NCBI GenBank assembly: GCA_900551245.1
Contig: URVC01000004.1
Span: forward strand, 1 to 64,000
DNA from: an uncultured bacterium
Lineage (GTDB): Bacteria; Verrucomicrobiota; Lentisphaeria; Victivallales; Victivallaceae
Length of the DNA: 64,000 bases
Reading direction: 5' to 3'
Positions 35,369 through 44,706 of this stretch are shown here, piece by piece. Each line of letters opens with the position of its first letter. Position 1 is the first letter of the stretch. The position numbers and the translations under genes were made by a program. The notes beneath the pieces are model-generated. The model did no database searches, was not told the DNA's origin, and was given only the letters and a program-made list of their open reading frames with translations.

Positions 35369-36450
35369 ACCATCCCGACGGAACACCCTTGCGGAACGGC
35401 TTCACCACCGGCGCGGCGGCGACGGCGGCGGCGGTCGGCGCCTGGATTGCGCGACACGGCGTTCCGTCACCGGAACAGGTGGAACTGCTGCTGCCGGATG
35501 GTTCGTTTCTCACCATCCCGCTGGAACAGTGCATCCCCGGCTCCGCAACGGTGCGGAAGGACGGCGGCGACGACCCGGATGTGACCGATCGGGCGGAGAT
35601 CCATGTGGAACTCCGCCCCGGGCCGTGCGACGACCCGCGCGCCCTCCGCGAACCGTGCGGCGAAGGGTGGCTTCATTTCACCGGCGGCGAAGGGGTCGGC
35701 GTCGTCACCCGGCCGGGGCTCGCCGTCCCGCCGGGCCATTTTGCGATCAATCCCGGGCCGCGCCGCATGCTGGGGAAGAACCTCGAACGGGCCGGATTCG
35801 GCAAGACTCCGGGCGAAGAGCTCACGGTCGTCATTTCGGTTCCGGCGGGGAAAGTTCTCGCGGAAAAGACGCTCAATCCGACTCTCGGCATCGTCGGCGG
35901 CATTTCGATTCTGGGCAACTCCGGCATCGTGCGCCCCTACTCCAACGCCGCGTATGCCGCGACGGTGGCCCTGCAACTGCGCGCCGTCGCGGCGGCGGGG
36001 GGCAAAGCGGCGGCGCTGGTCACCGGAAACCGGACGGCGGAGGCGGTCGCGCGCGATTACCCGGAGCTTCCGCCCGAAGCGATCATCCGCATCGGCGACT
36101 TCATCGATGCGGCGCTCCGCGCGGCGGAGACGGCCCGGCTCGAACGGATTGTGCTCGGCTGTATGACCGGCAAACTTTTCAAATACGCCTGCGGCGACCG
36201 CAACACCCACGCCGCCAACACGAAACTCGACCTGACACGGCTGGAGGAGTTCGGGGTGAAACTGCCCGGCGTTCCGCTGGAGAAACTCCACACGACCGGG
36301 GAACTTGCCGCACAGCTCACGCCGGAGGAGTTCCGGGCGATCCAGCGGCGCCTCCACGAAGCCGCACTGCGGCTCCTCTCCGGCCGCCACCCCGGAATCC
36401 GGCTGGAAATTGCGCTCTACGATGACCGAAAGGAGAAAATTCTTTCATGA
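35365..36450 (+). CDS. cbiD: Cobalt-precorrin-5B C1-methyltransferase CbiD
   Basis: A 361-residue CbiD protein starting with GTG at 35365, which overlaps the cbiC stop. The N-terminal family motif reads LRNGFTTGAAATAAA, where many CbiD proteins have GTC in place of GAA. GNSGIVRPYSNAAYAATV and the later HAANTKLDLTRLEEFG are also conserved. It methylates C1 in the anaerobic route. The frame remains open far upstream, but that part overlaps cbiC and is not coding. Confidence 0.87.
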   Translation: MNHPDGTPLRNGFTTGAAATAAAVGAWIARHGVPSPEQVELLLPDGSFLTIPLEQCIPGSATVRKDGGDDPDVTDRAEIHVELRPGPCDDPRALREPCGEGWLHFTGGEGVGVVTRPGLAVPPGHFAINPGPRRMLGKNLERAGFGKTPGEELTVVISVPAGKVLAEKTLNPTLGIVGGISILGNSGIVRPYSNAAYAATVALQLRAVAAAGGKAAALVTGNRTAEAVARDYPELPPEAIIRIGDFIDAALRAAETARLERIVLGCMTGKLFKYACGDRNTHAANTKLDLTRLEEFGVKLPGVPLEKLHTTGELAAQLTPEEFRAIQRRLHEAALRLLSGRHPGIRLEIALYDDRKEKILS

Positions 36451-37667
36451 AGAGTATTGACATCATCGGCTTCGACGGCCGCGACTGGAACACCGAATCG
36501 CTCGAACTGCTCCGGAACGCCGACATCGTCGCGGCGGGGAAGCGGATTCTCGCCGCCCTGCCGCCGGAACTCTCCGCCCGCAAAGTTCCGCTCGGCGGCA
36601 ATCTCGCCGCCGAACTGGAATCCCTTCTGCGGCAGGAATCCGACGCGCGGCTGGTCGTCGCCGCATCGGGCGACCCGCTCTGCTGGGGCATCGGCGGCAC
36701 CCTCCGCCGGCTGCTGCCGGAGGGGTCGTATCGTGTCCACCCAGGTACGGCGGCATTTCAACTGCTGGCCGCGCGGCTCGGTGAACCGTGGGAGAAGTGG
36801 GAGCTCTTCCACTGTCACGGCAATGACACCCCGCTGCCGTGGCGGAGAATTCTCCGCGCCCCCGGTGCAATTCTCTACGGCGACCCGCGCCGGACGGCGC
36901 GACAGCTGGCCGCGGAGCTTATCGCCGCCTTTCCGGCGGCCGGGAACCGGCGCGCCGCCGCCGGGTGCGACCTCAACACGCAGGCGGAACTGGTGGTCCG
37001 CGGCACGCTGGCGGAACTGGCCGCCGGAGCGGTGCCCGACCGGGCGCTTTCGATTCTGCTGATCCTGCCCGGAGAGAACACCGGCACGCCCGACTGCGGG
37101 TTCGGCAGGGAGGATGCGGACTACCTTCACTCCAAGCAGATGATCACCCACCCGGAGGTGCGCGCGATCGTGCTCTCCAAACTCCGGCTGCCGGCATCCG
37201 GCGTGCTCTGGGATCTCGGCGCAGGCAGCGGTTCGGTGGGGATCGAGGCGGCGGAACTCGTTCCGGAACTGAAAGTTCACGCGGTGGAGAAGAATCCGGA
37301 GCGCTTCGCTGAACTTGCGGAAAACATCCGCCGCTCCGGCGGAAACGCCTTCACGGCACACTGCGCCGACGCGACATCGCTGCTCGACACGCTCCCCGCC
37401 CCCGACCGGGTGTTCATCGGCGGCGGCGGCGACGCCCTGCCCGCATTGCTGACGAAGTCGTTTGAAAAACTTCGCCCCGGCGGCCGGCTGGTCGCCACGG
37501 CGGTGCTGGTGGAGAGCGCCGCCGTGCTGGCCACGGTTCTCGCCCCGTACCGCCAAGAGCTGCTGACCGTCAACGTCAGCCGCGCCGCCGCGCTCGGGGA
37601 GCATCACTGTTTCAAAGCGGAAAATCCGATCACCGTCGCGGTGTTCGTCAAACCGGAGAATGAATAG
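36447..37667 (+). CDS. cbiET: CbiET, cobalt-precorrin-7 C5-methyltransferase / C15-methyltransferase-decarboxylase
   Basis: A 406-residue fusion comparable to CobL. Residues 1-~205 are the CbiE tetrapyrrole methylase (IDIIGFDGRDW, VVAASGDPLCWGIG); residues ~215-406 are the CbiT class I methyltransferase, with HSKQMITHPEVRAIVLSKL leading to the AdoMet-binding WDLGAGSGSVGIEAA. Together they methylate C5 and C15 and decarboxylate the C12 acetate. It overlaps cbiD by 4 bp. Confidence 0.88.
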   Translation: MKSIDIIGFDGRDWNTESLELLRNADIVAAGKRILAALPPELSARKVPLGGNLAAELESLLRQESDARLVVAASGDPLCWGIGGTLRRLLPEGSYRVHPGTAAFQLLAARLGEPWEKWELFHCHGNDTPLPWRRILRAPGAILYGDPRRTARQLAAELIAAFPAAGNRRAAAGCDLNTQAELVVRGTLAELAAGAVPDRALSILLILPGENTGTPDCGFGREDADYLHSKQMITHPEVRAIVLSKLRLPASGVLWDLGAGSGSVGIEAAELVPELKVHAVEKNPERFAELAENIRRSGGNAFTAHCADATSLLDTLPAPDRVFIGGGGDALPALLTKSFEKLRPGGRLVATAVLVESAAVLATVLAPYRQELLTVNVSRAAALGEHHCFKAENPITVAVFVKPENE

Positions 37668-37670
37668 AAT

Positions 37671-39482
37671 ATGAGTGGATCAATCACCTTTGTCGGTGCC
37701 GGTCCCGGCGCGCCCGATCTCATCACCCTGCGCGGCGCCGCCGCGCTCCGAGACGCCGATCTGGTCATCTACGCGGGATCCCTGGTCAACGAGGAGCTGT
37801 TGGAACTCGCCCCCAAAGCCCGGCTGGTCAACAGCGCGAAACTCGCGCTCCCCGAAGTTCTGCGCGAGATGCGGGAAGCGTATGAGCAGGGCGGCCATGT
37901 GGTCCGCCTGCACACCGGAGATCCCGCCATCTACGGAGCGGTCTCCGAACAGTTCCGCGAACTCGACCGCCTCGGCATTCCCTATTCGGTGGTGCCGGGG
38001 GTGAGCAGCGCCTTTGCCGCCGCCGCCGCACTCAAGGTGGAGCTGACCATGCCCGGCCTTTCGCAGAGCGTCATCCTCACCCGCGACGCCGGACGCACTC
38101 CGGTGCCGGAAAAGGAGGCGCTCGACCAGCTTGCCGCGCACGGTTCGACCATGTGCATCTTTCTGAGTGTCGGGGAGATGGAGAGTCTGATAAAGAAACT
38201 CCTTTCCGCCGGGCGCTCCCCCTCGACGCCAGCGGCGGTGGTCTACCGGGCGAGCTGGCCCAACGAGCAGATCGTCCGCGGCACTCTCGCCGACATCGCG
38301 CAGAAGGTCGCCGACGCCGGAATTCAGCGCCAGTCGATGATCGTGATCGGCGAAGTGCTCGAGCGGAACGGCGACCTGTCGAAGCTCTACGATGAATCCT
38401 TCTCGCACGGCTACCGGCGGGGCGGGCGGTGTGGCGCCGGATTCTCCGGCAAAGTCGCGCTGTTCGCCCTCACCCGCAAAGCGGCCTGCAAGGCGGCGGA
38501 GATCGCCGCCGGGTTGCACGACGCGGTCATCTTCGTGCCGAAAAAGTACGCTTCGGCCGTTCCCGCCGCCCGGCGGCGCAGTTTCCCGGAGGGGGGCTTC
38601 TCCGCCGTGTTCGCCGACAGCTGGAAACAGTTCGACGCCTTCGTGATGGTCATGGCCGCCGGCATCGTCGTCCGCCATGCGGCACAGCTCTGCAAAGACA
38701 AGCTCCACGATCCGGCCGTAGTGGTCTGCGACGAGGCCGGGCAGTACGCGATCAGCCTGCTCTCCGGCCACTTCGGCGGAGCCAACCGGCTCGCCGCCGA
38801 GGTCGCCCGGATCACCGGCGGGAAAGCGGTCATCACCACCGCGAGCGATGTGAATCACCTGCTCGCCTTCGACGAATTCGCCGCCCGCTGTCACTACCGG
38901 CTGGTCTCGAAGGAGCCGCTGGCGGAACTTTCCGCCGCACGGCTCGATGGGGAGGCGTTCGACCTCTTCATGCCGCAGGAGCTCTTCCAGCGCTGGTTCG
39001 CCGACCAGCCCGGATTCCGGCTGGCCGGAGGCGCTCCGGAACCGGGAGCGATCCTCATCCGGAGAGTCGCCAACGGCAGCGAACTGCGCCTTGTGAAGCG
39101 GAAAACCGCCCTCGGCGTCGGCTGTCGGAAAGGGGTCCCGGCGGAACGGATCCGCGAGATGGTTCTCGATGTGCTCGACACCCATCAACTCACGCTAGAC
39201 GAAGTGGATGTGATCGCCAGCGCCGAGCTGAAATCCGGCGAACCCGGGTTGCTGGAGTTCGCCCGGAGCGCGGGGAAGGAACTTCGCTTCTTCTCCGCCG
39301 GCGAATTGAATCAAATTCCGGTGCCGACCCCCTCGACGGCGGCGGAACAGCATCTCGGGCTCCACTCGGTTTCGGAGGCGGCGGCGCTCCTCGCCGCCGG
39401 ACCGGACGCCCGGATACTCGTCCCTAAACAAAGCAGAAGCGACGTCACCGTCGCCGTCGCGATGGAGGTGGATCATGTCTGA
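37671..39482 (+). CDS. cbiFG: Fusion of CbiF (cobalt-precorrin-4 C11-methyltransferase) and CbiG
   Basis: A 603-residue fusion. Residues 1-~245 are CbiF, a uroporphyrin-III-C-methyltransferase-type protein (FVGAGPGAPDLITLRG, HTGDPAIYGA, VPGVSSAFAAAA). Residues ~258-603 are CbiG, cobalt-precorrin-5A hydrolase, which opens the lactone and releases the C20 carbon as acetaldehyde: MAAGIVVRH, SLLSGHFGGANRLA and GVGCRKG are visible. The order of reactions, CbiF then CbiG, matches the fusion. It starts 3 bp after cbiET. Confidence 0.87.
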   Translation: MSGSITFVGAGPGAPDLITLRGAAALRDADLVIYAGSLVNEELLELAPKARLVNSAKLALPEVLREMREAYEQGGHVVRLHTGDPAIYGAVSEQFRELDRLGIPYSVVPGVSSAFAAAAALKVELTMPGLSQSVILTRDAGRTPVPEKEALDQLAAHGSTMCIFLSVGEMESLIKKLLSAGRSPSTPAAVVYRASWPNEQIVRGTLADIAQKVADAGIQRQSMIVIGEVLERNGDLSKLYDESFSHGYRRGGRCGAGFSGKVALFALTRKAACKAAEIAAGLHDAVIFVPKKYASAVPAARRRSFPEGGFSAVFADSWKQFDAFVMVMAAGIVVRHAAQLCKDKLHDPAVVVCDEAGQYAISLLSGHFGGANRLAAEVARITGGKAVITTASDVNHLLAFDEFAARCHYRLVSKEPLAELSAARLDGEAFDLFMPQELFQRWFADQPGFRLAGGAPEPGAILIRRVANGSELRLVKRKTALGVGCRKGVPAERIREMVLDVLDTHQLTLDEVDVIASAELKSGEPGLLEFARSAGKELRFFSAGELNQIPVPTPSTAAEQHLGLHSVSEAAALLAAGPDARILVPKQSRSDVTVAVAMEVDHV

Positions 39483-40224
39483 AGTGTACGCCATTGGAAT
39501 CGGTCCCGGCGCGGCGGAGTATCTGACGCCGCAGGCCGCGGAAATCCTCGAAAAATGCACGGTCATCGCCGGTTACCGCACCTATCTTGATCTGATTCCG
39601 GAACGGCTCGCCGGAAAGAAGGTGATCGCCGGCTCGATGCGCGAAGAGCTCAAGCGCTGTCGCGAAGCGCTCGACGCCGCGCTCGACGGCGAGATTGTCG
39701 GCGTGGTCTCCTCCGGCGACGCCGGAATCTACGGCATGGCGGGGCTGCTCCTCGAACTGACCGAACAGGAGAAATACCAGTCGATCGAAGTGATCGTCGT
39801 CCCCGGCGTGACGGCGGCGACCGCCGCCGCCGCGTTGGCGGGTGCGCCGCTGATGAACGACTTCGCCGTGGTGAGCCTCTCCGACCTGATGACGCCGAAA
39901 GATTTGATCGAGAAGCGGTTGAAACTTCTCGCCGAAGGGGATTTCGTCACCGCTCTCTACAATCCGGCGAGCAGCCGGAGGCGGGAACTGCTCGAATTCG
40001 CCGTCGAAGTCTACCGCCGAGCGGGTGGAAATCTCCCGGCGGCGCTGGTTCACCACATCGGGCGGAGCGGGCAGAAAATCGAATTCGCCCGGCTCGACAA
40101 CTTCCCCTTCGACACGGTGGACATGTCCACGCTGGTGATCCTCGGCAACTCGAAAACCATCCTCCGGGACGGCCGGTTCTACTGCCGCCGCGGCTATCGG
40201 GAGAAACAGGATTTTGAACTCTGA
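39475..40224 (+). CDS. cbiH: Cobalt-precorrin-3 C17-methyltransferase CbiH
   Basis: A 249-residue tetrapyrrole methylase. YAIGIGPGAAEYLTPQA at the N terminus, VVSSGDAGIYGMAG, VPGVTAATAAAALAGAP and LYNPASSRRR are typical of the CobJ/CbiH branch, which methylates C17 and contracts the ring. It overlaps cbiFG by 8 bp and its stop lies within the start region of cbiA. Confidence 0.88.
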   Translation: MSEVYAIGIGPGAAEYLTPQAAEILEKCTVIAGYRTYLDLIPERLAGKKVIAGSMREELKRCREALDAALDGEIVGVVSSGDAGIYGMAGLLLELTEQEKYQSIEVIVVPGVTAATAAAALAGAPLMNDFAVVSLSDLMTPKDLIEKRLKLLAEGDFVTALYNPASSRRRELLEFAVEVYRRAGGNLPAALVHHIGRSGQKIEFARLDNFPFDTVDMSTLVILGNSKTILRDGRFYCRRGYREKQDFEL

Positions 40225-41569
40225 ATTTCTGTCGGCATTCCTCCTCGGCGGAGTCAACTCCGGCAGCGGCAAGACCACGCTTGCCGTTGCGCTCTTGCGC
40301 GCACTCCGGCGGCGCGGCCTCGACGTCGCCCCCTTCAAGTGCGGACCGGATTACATCGACCCCTCCTTCCACCGGCAGGCGGCAGGACGGGCGTCGTTCA
40401 ACCTCGATCCTTTCTTTCACGCCGGAGAGACACTCCATACCGCCTTCGCCCGGGGTGCCGCTTCCGCCGATGTCGCCGTCGTCGAAGGGGTGATGGGGTT
40501 GTTCGACGGCCCCTACCCCGGCTCCCGCGCGGGCAGTTCCGCCGAAATCGCCGCCCGGCTCGGCCTGCCGGTGGTGCTGGTGGTCAACGCGCGCGGCATC
40601 TCCGGCTCGATCGCTCCGCTGGTAAAGGGGTTCTGCGAATGGGATCCCCAGGTGCGCATCGCCGGAGTGATCGCCGACTTCACCGGTTCGGCCCGCCACG
40701 GGGAACTCCTCGCTGACGCCCTGCGCGCGGCTGGACTCCCCCCCCTCCTCGGCCGGTTCGACCGCAACGAAGCGTGGCGATTGCCGGAGCGCCACCTCGG
40801 ACTCACCACCGGCACCCTCGACGAGGCCCTGCTCGACCGCATGGCCGACGCGGCAGAAGAGAGCATCGATCTCGGGAAACTGCTCGAACTGGTCCGCATA
40901 CCGCGCCCGGCGGCGGTGGTTCCCGCGGCGGAACAGACAACTTCGAAGCTCCGCCTCGGCGTGGCACAGGATGAGGCGTTCCACTTCTACTACGAGGAGA
41001 ATTTTGAACTTCTCCGGGAACGCGGCGTGGAACTGGTCTTCTTCTCCCCGCTCCACGACCGGAACCTCCCGCCGGAGCTCGACGGACTCTGGTTCGGCGG
41101 CGGATACCCGGAACTCTTCGCGGAGACTCTGGCGGCCAACGGTGAGATGCTCGACGCCATCCGGAGTTTCGCCGCCTCCGGCCGGGTGGTATGGGGGGAG
41201 TGCGGGGGATTTCTCTACCTCCTCGACGGACTTTCCGGCTTCGACGGCGTCCGCCATCCTCTGCTCGGCCTGCTCCCCGGCGAAGCGAAGATGCACAACC
41301 GCCTCTCCGCCCTCGGCTACCGCGAAGCCGTCACCGCGGCGGACGGTCTCTTCGGCCCCGCCGGAACCAGAATTCAGGGGCATGAGTTCCACTACTCGAG
41401 CGCCGAACTCCCCGCAGGAACTCAACCGCTCTTTCACGCCCGTCCGCTCCGCGGCGAACCGCGCGATGCGGGCAGTGTCCGCGACCGGGTGGCGGGGAGC
41501 TATCTGCACCTCCACTTCGCCTCGAACCCGGCGGCGCTGGATCACTTCGTAAAGGAGCTGGCACGATGA
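40214..41569 (+). CDS. cbiA: Cobyrinate a,c-diamide synthase CbiA
   Basis: A 451-residue glutamine-dependent amidotransferase that amidates the a and c carboxylates of cobyrinate. The P-loop is GGVNSGSGKTTLAVALL; FKCGPDYIDPSFH and VVEGVMGLFDG follow; the glutaminase part has the nucleophile Cys in WGECGGFLYLLDG and a late H near YLHLHFASN. The start appears to be TTG at 40214, overlapping cbiH by 11 bp with AGG seven bases upstream; no in-frame ATG lies before the P-loop. Confidence 0.87.
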   Translation: MNSEFLSAFLLGGVNSGSGKTTLAVALLRALRRRGLDVAPFKCGPDYIDPSFHRQAAGRASFNLDPFFHAGETLHTAFARGAASADVAVVEGVMGLFDGPYPGSRAGSSAEIAARLGLPVVLVVNARGISGSIAPLVKGFCEWDPQVRIAGVIADFTGSARHGELLADALRAAGLPPLLGRFDRNEAWRLPERHLGLTTGTLDEALLDRMADAAEESIDLGKLLELVRIPRPAAVVPAAEQTTSKLRLGVAQDEAFHFYYEENFELLRERGVELVFFSPLHDRNLPPELDGLWFGGGYPELFAETLAANGEMLDAIRSFAASGRVVWGECGGFLYLLDGLSGFDGVRHPLLGLLPGEAKMHNRLSALGYREAVTAADGLFGPAGTRIQGHEFHYSSAELPAGTQPLFHARPLRGEPRDAGSVRDRVAGSYLHLHFASNPAALDHFVKELAR

Positions 41570-42525
41570 TCGGATTTCTCATCGCCCTCGGCGTTGCGCT
41601 GGTGCTGGATCTCCTGCTGGGGGATCCCCATTCCAGGTTCCACCCGGTCGCGCTCTTCGGGCGCGCCGCAGGAGGCGTTGAAACACTCTGTCGCAAAACC
41701 TTCGGCAACGGCATTTTCTCCGGCCTGACGGGCTGGCTCCTGCTCGTTCTGCCGATTTCCGCCGCCGCGTGGGCGGTCACCCGCTTCGCCGGAGAGTTCG
41801 CGCCCGCCGTTGCGGCGGTTCTGCTCTACGTCACCATCGCGCCGCGCAGTCTTCTCGAACACGCCGAAGCAATCCGCAAACCGCTGAGCCGAAACGACCT
41901 TGCAGCCGCGCGCCACGCGCTTTCGATGATCGTCAGCCGGGACACTGCGACGCTTCCCCCCTCCGAAATCGTCCGCGGCGCAATCGAGAGCCTCGGCGAA
42001 AACCTGATCGACGCCGTCAACAGCGCGCTCTTCTTTTTCGCCGTCGGTTTTCTCGCGGGCGGTCTCCCCGGCGCGGCGGCGGCGGCGGTTCTGCTGCGGT
42101 GCGCCAACACCCTCGACGCCTGCTGGGGCTACCGCAACGAACGCTACCTTTTCTTCGGCCGGATTGCCGCCCGCGTTGACGATCTGTTTCACCTGATTCC
42201 GGCCCGGCTGACGCTTCTTGCGGTCGCCATTGCCGCGCCGCTCGTCGGCGGGAGAATTTCCCGTACGCTCCGGACCGGATTCCGCCACCGCCACGACCAC
42301 CCCAGCCCCAACTCCGCGTGGGGGATGGGCGCGTTCGCCGGAGCGCTCGAAATCCGCCTCGGCGGCCCGACCGTCTACGGCGGAATTCCGGAGCCCTACC
42401 CCTTCTGGGGCGACGGCCGGGCGGAACTCACGACCGGCGATCTCCTTCGGGCGGAACGGCTCACCACCGCTTCCACACTCGTATTCTGCATTCTTCTTAT
42501 CATCGGGGTGTCGCTGTGCAAATAA
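41566..42525 (+). CDS. cbiB: Adenosylcobinamide-phosphate synthase CbiB
   Basis: A 319-residue integral membrane protein with four to five hydrophobic spans. DLLLGDPHSRFHPVALFGR at the N terminus, the ESLGENLIDAVNSALFFF segment, TLDACWGYRNERY and HPSPNSAWGMGAFAGAL are CbiB/CobD-family landmarks. It joins aminopropanol phosphate to adenosylcobyric acid. It overlaps cbiA by 4 bp and cobC by 10 bp. Confidence 0.88.
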   Translation: MIGFLIALGVALVLDLLLGDPHSRFHPVALFGRAAGGVETLCRKTFGNGIFSGLTGWLLLVLPISAAAWAVTRFAGEFAPAVAAVLLYVTIAPRSLLEHAEAIRKPLSRNDLAAARHALSMIVSRDTATLPPSEIVRGAIESLGENLIDAVNSALFFFAVGFLAGGLPGAAAAAVLLRCANTLDACWGYRNERYLFFGRIAARVDDLFHLIPARLTLLAVAIAAPLVGGRISRTLRTGFRHRHDHPSPNSAWGMGAFAGALEIRLGGPTVYGGIPEPYPFWGDGRAELTTGDLLRAERLTTASTLVFCILLIIGVSLCK

Positions 42526-43094
42526 GACAGATTCTGCTCATCCGCCACTGCGAAGTGCCCGACGAATACCGCGGGCGCTACATCGGTTCGACCGATGTGC
42601 CGCTCTCGGAAGCCGGACGCGCCGCCGCGCGGAATCTCGCGCCGCAACTCGCCAGCTTCGCCCCGGAAACGATCGTTTCCAGTCCACGCCGACGCGCCGT
42701 TGAGACCGCCGAACTTGCCGCGCCGGGCCGCGAAATCCGGTTCGATCCCCGGCTGACGGAGATCGATTTCGGCGCATGGGAGGCGCTCACCTTTGCGGAG
42801 ATCGAACAGCGCGCCACGCCGGAGGAGCTCCGCTGCTGGAGCGAATCCCCGGGCGAAATGCGCTTCCCCGGCGGGGAGAGTTTCCCCGCCTTCCGGCGCC
42901 GGGTCGACGCGGCATTCGCCGAACTCCTCGCCGGAACCGCAGGCGAAATTGTCGCCGTCGTCACCCACGGCGGCCCCGCCATGCGGATTCTCGCGACACT
43001 GCACCATCTGCCCGCGGAACGGCAGCACGAACTCCTGCCGCCGCGCGGAAGCATCACCGTTCTCAACTTTCATCAGGGAGTGTTCCAGCCATGA
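42516..43094 (+). CDS. cobC: Alpha-ribazole phosphatase, histidine phosphatase family (CobC)
   Basis: A 192-residue histidine phosphatase with the catalytic LIRHCE (H11), SSPRRRAVETAEL, the acid-donor region around EIDFGAWEAL and a second His in VTHGGPAMRI. In cobalamin operons this enzyme dephosphorylates alpha-ribazole phosphate or adenosylcobalamin phosphate. The GTG at 42516 is the likely start: the frame upstream overlaps cbiB. It overlaps cobU by 4 bp. Confidence 0.82.
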   Translation: MQIRQILLIRHCEVPDEYRGRYIGSTDVPLSEAGRAAARNLAPQLASFAPETIVSSPRRRAVETAELAAPGREIRFDPRLTEIDFGAWEALTFAEIEQRATPEELRCWSESPGEMRFPGGESFPAFRRRVDAAFAELLAGTAGEIVAVVTHGGPAMRILATLHHLPAERQHELLPPRGSITVLNFHQGVFQP

Positions 43095-43636
43095 AAAACC
43101 GTCTCATTCTGGTGACCGGCGGCGCCCGCAGCGGCAAGAGCCTCTTCGCCGAACAGCTCGTCACCGAAACGGCGAGCCGCAAATTCTACCTCGCCACCTG
43201 TCCGGTGTTCGACGGCGAACTCGCCGAACGCATCGCCCGTCACCGGGCGCGGCGCGAAGAGGGGCACTGGCAGACCATTGAGGAGCAAATCGATCTAGGG
43301 GCCGCCCTCCGTCAGGCGGCGGATTCCGGCGGCGACGGCATCCTCATCGACTGCCTGACGCTCTGGATCAACAACCTCTTCTTCCGGGCGGAACAGGAGA
43401 AACGGGAGTTCGGCGAAGCGGAAATGGCCGCCGAATGCGACCGGCTGATTCCCGAACTGCGCGCCTTCCCCGGCATCGTCGTGGCCGTCCTCAACGAGGT
43501 CGGTATGGGGATCGTGCCGGAGTCGCCGCTCGCACGCCGGTTCCGCGACTGTTCCGGACGCTGCGGCCAGAAAATCGCCACCGCCGCCGATGCGTTGTAT
43601 TTCACTGTCTGCGGTATCGCACAAAGGATCAAATAA
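43091..43636 (+). CDS. cobU: Adenosylcobinamide kinase / guanylyltransferase CobU
   Basis: A 181-residue bifunctional enzyme that phosphorylates adenosylcobinamide and loads GMP. The P-loop is GGARSGKS (residues 10-17); the presumed guanylylated His is in RIARHRARREEGHWQTIEE; ILIDCLTLWINNL and VVAVLNEVGMGIVPE are also typical. The ATG at 43091 overlaps cobC by 4 bp. A two-base gap separates it from cobT. Confidence 0.88.
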   Translation: MKNRLILVTGGARSGKSLFAEQLVTETASRKFYLATCPVFDGELAERIARHRARREEGHWQTIEEQIDLGAALRQAADSGGDGILIDCLTLWINNLFFRAEQEKREFGEAEMAAECDRLIPELRAFPGIVVAVLNEVGMGIVPESPLARRFRDCSGRCGQKIATAADALYFTVCGIAQRIK

Positions 43637-43638
43637 TC

Positions 43639-44706
43639 ATGAAACTGCTCGAAGAAACGCTCCGCTCCATCGAACCGGCCGACCCCGAATTCCGCCGCCG
43701 TGCCGAAACGCGCATCCTCAACTTCGCCATGCCCCCGTGGGCACTCGGGCGGCTGCTCGACCTCGCCGTCGATCTCGCCGGAATCACCCGCAGGGAAACG
43801 CCGCCGGTCGCACGCAAACGGATCGTCCTGATGGCCGGTGACCACGGCATAGTCGAAGAGGGGGTCTGCCCCCAGCCCTCGTCGATCACCGCGCAGACGG
43901 TCCGCAACTTCGTCCGCGGCGGCGGCGGTATCGGGGTGCTCACCCGCGAAGCCGGCGCCGAACTCACCGTGGCCGACTTCGGCGTCGATGACGACCTCTC
44001 CGACCTGGTCCGGGCGGGCGTGCTGGTGGACTGCAAGGTCGCCCGCGGCACCGCGAACTTCTCCCGAGGTCCGGCGATGAGCCGCGAGCAGGCGGTCGCC
44101 GCTCTCGAAAACGGCATCCGCCTCGCCCGCGAACTTGCTCCGGAGACCGACCTCTTCGGCACCGGCGAAATGGGCATCGGCAACACGTCGCCTTCGTCGG
44201 CGATCATCGCGGTGCTTTCCGGAGTCGACGTCCGTTCGGTGGTCGGCCCCGGCGCCGGACTCGCCGCCTCACGGCTCGATCACAAGGCGGAGGTGATCCG
44301 GCGCGGCATCGAATGCAACAAGCCCGATCCTGCCGACGGCATCGACCTGCTCGCCAAGGTGGGCGGCTTTGAAATCGGCGGCATCGCCGGGCTGATCCTC
44401 GGCGCGGCCTCGCTCCGCAAGCCGGTGCTGATCGACGGCTTCATCTCCAGCGCCGGAGCTTTGATCGCCGCAACCCTCTCACCCGCCGCGCGCGACAGCA
44501 TGATCCTTGCCCACGGCAGTGCCGAACCCGGCCACCGCATCATGGCCGCCACCCTCGGCAAGAAGCCGCTGCTCGACCTCGGCATGCGTCTGGGCGAAGG
44601 GACCGGTGCGGCACTCGCCATGCACCTCGTCGACGCCGCCGTCGCGTTGCTGCGCGAAATGGACTCCTTCGAGCACGCCGACGTCTCCCGGGAGGGGCTC
44701 CAATGA
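43639..44706 (+). CDS. cobT: Nicotinate-nucleotide-dimethylbenzimidazole phosphoribosyltransferase CobT
   Basis: A 355-residue CobT that makes alpha-ribazole phosphate for the lower ligand. LMAGDHGIVEEGVCPQPSSI and LFGTGEMGIGNTSPSSAI are hallmark segments; the catalytic Glu is E320 in LGMRLGEGTGAALA, equivalent to E317 of Salmonella CobT. The start at 43639 is the first ATG after cobU. It overlaps cobS by 4 bp. No benzimidazole-synthesis gene is nearby, so the base may come from elsewhere in the genome or from the surroundings. Confidence 0.9.
   Translation: MKLLEETLRSIEPADPEFRRRAETRILNFAMPPWALGRLLDLAVDLAGITRRETPPVARKRIVLMAGDHGIVEEGVCPQPSSITAQTVRNFVRGGGGIGVLTREAGAELTVADFGVDDDLSDLVRAGVLVDCKVARGTANFSRGPAMSREQAVAALENGIRLARELAPETDLFGTGEMGIGNTSPSSAIIAVLSGVDVRSVVGPGAGLAASRLDHKAEVIRRGIECNKPDPADGIDLLAKVGGFEIGGIAGLILGAASLRKPVLIDGFISSAGALIAATLSPAARDSMILAHGSAEPGHRIMAATLGKKPLLDLGMRLGEGTGAALAMHLVDAAVALLREMDSFEHADVSREGLQ

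Noticed and set aside
42318..42515. Extension of cobC upstream of the GTG at 42516
   Set aside because: That part overlaps cbiB out of frame; the histidine phosphatase domain begins right after the GTG.
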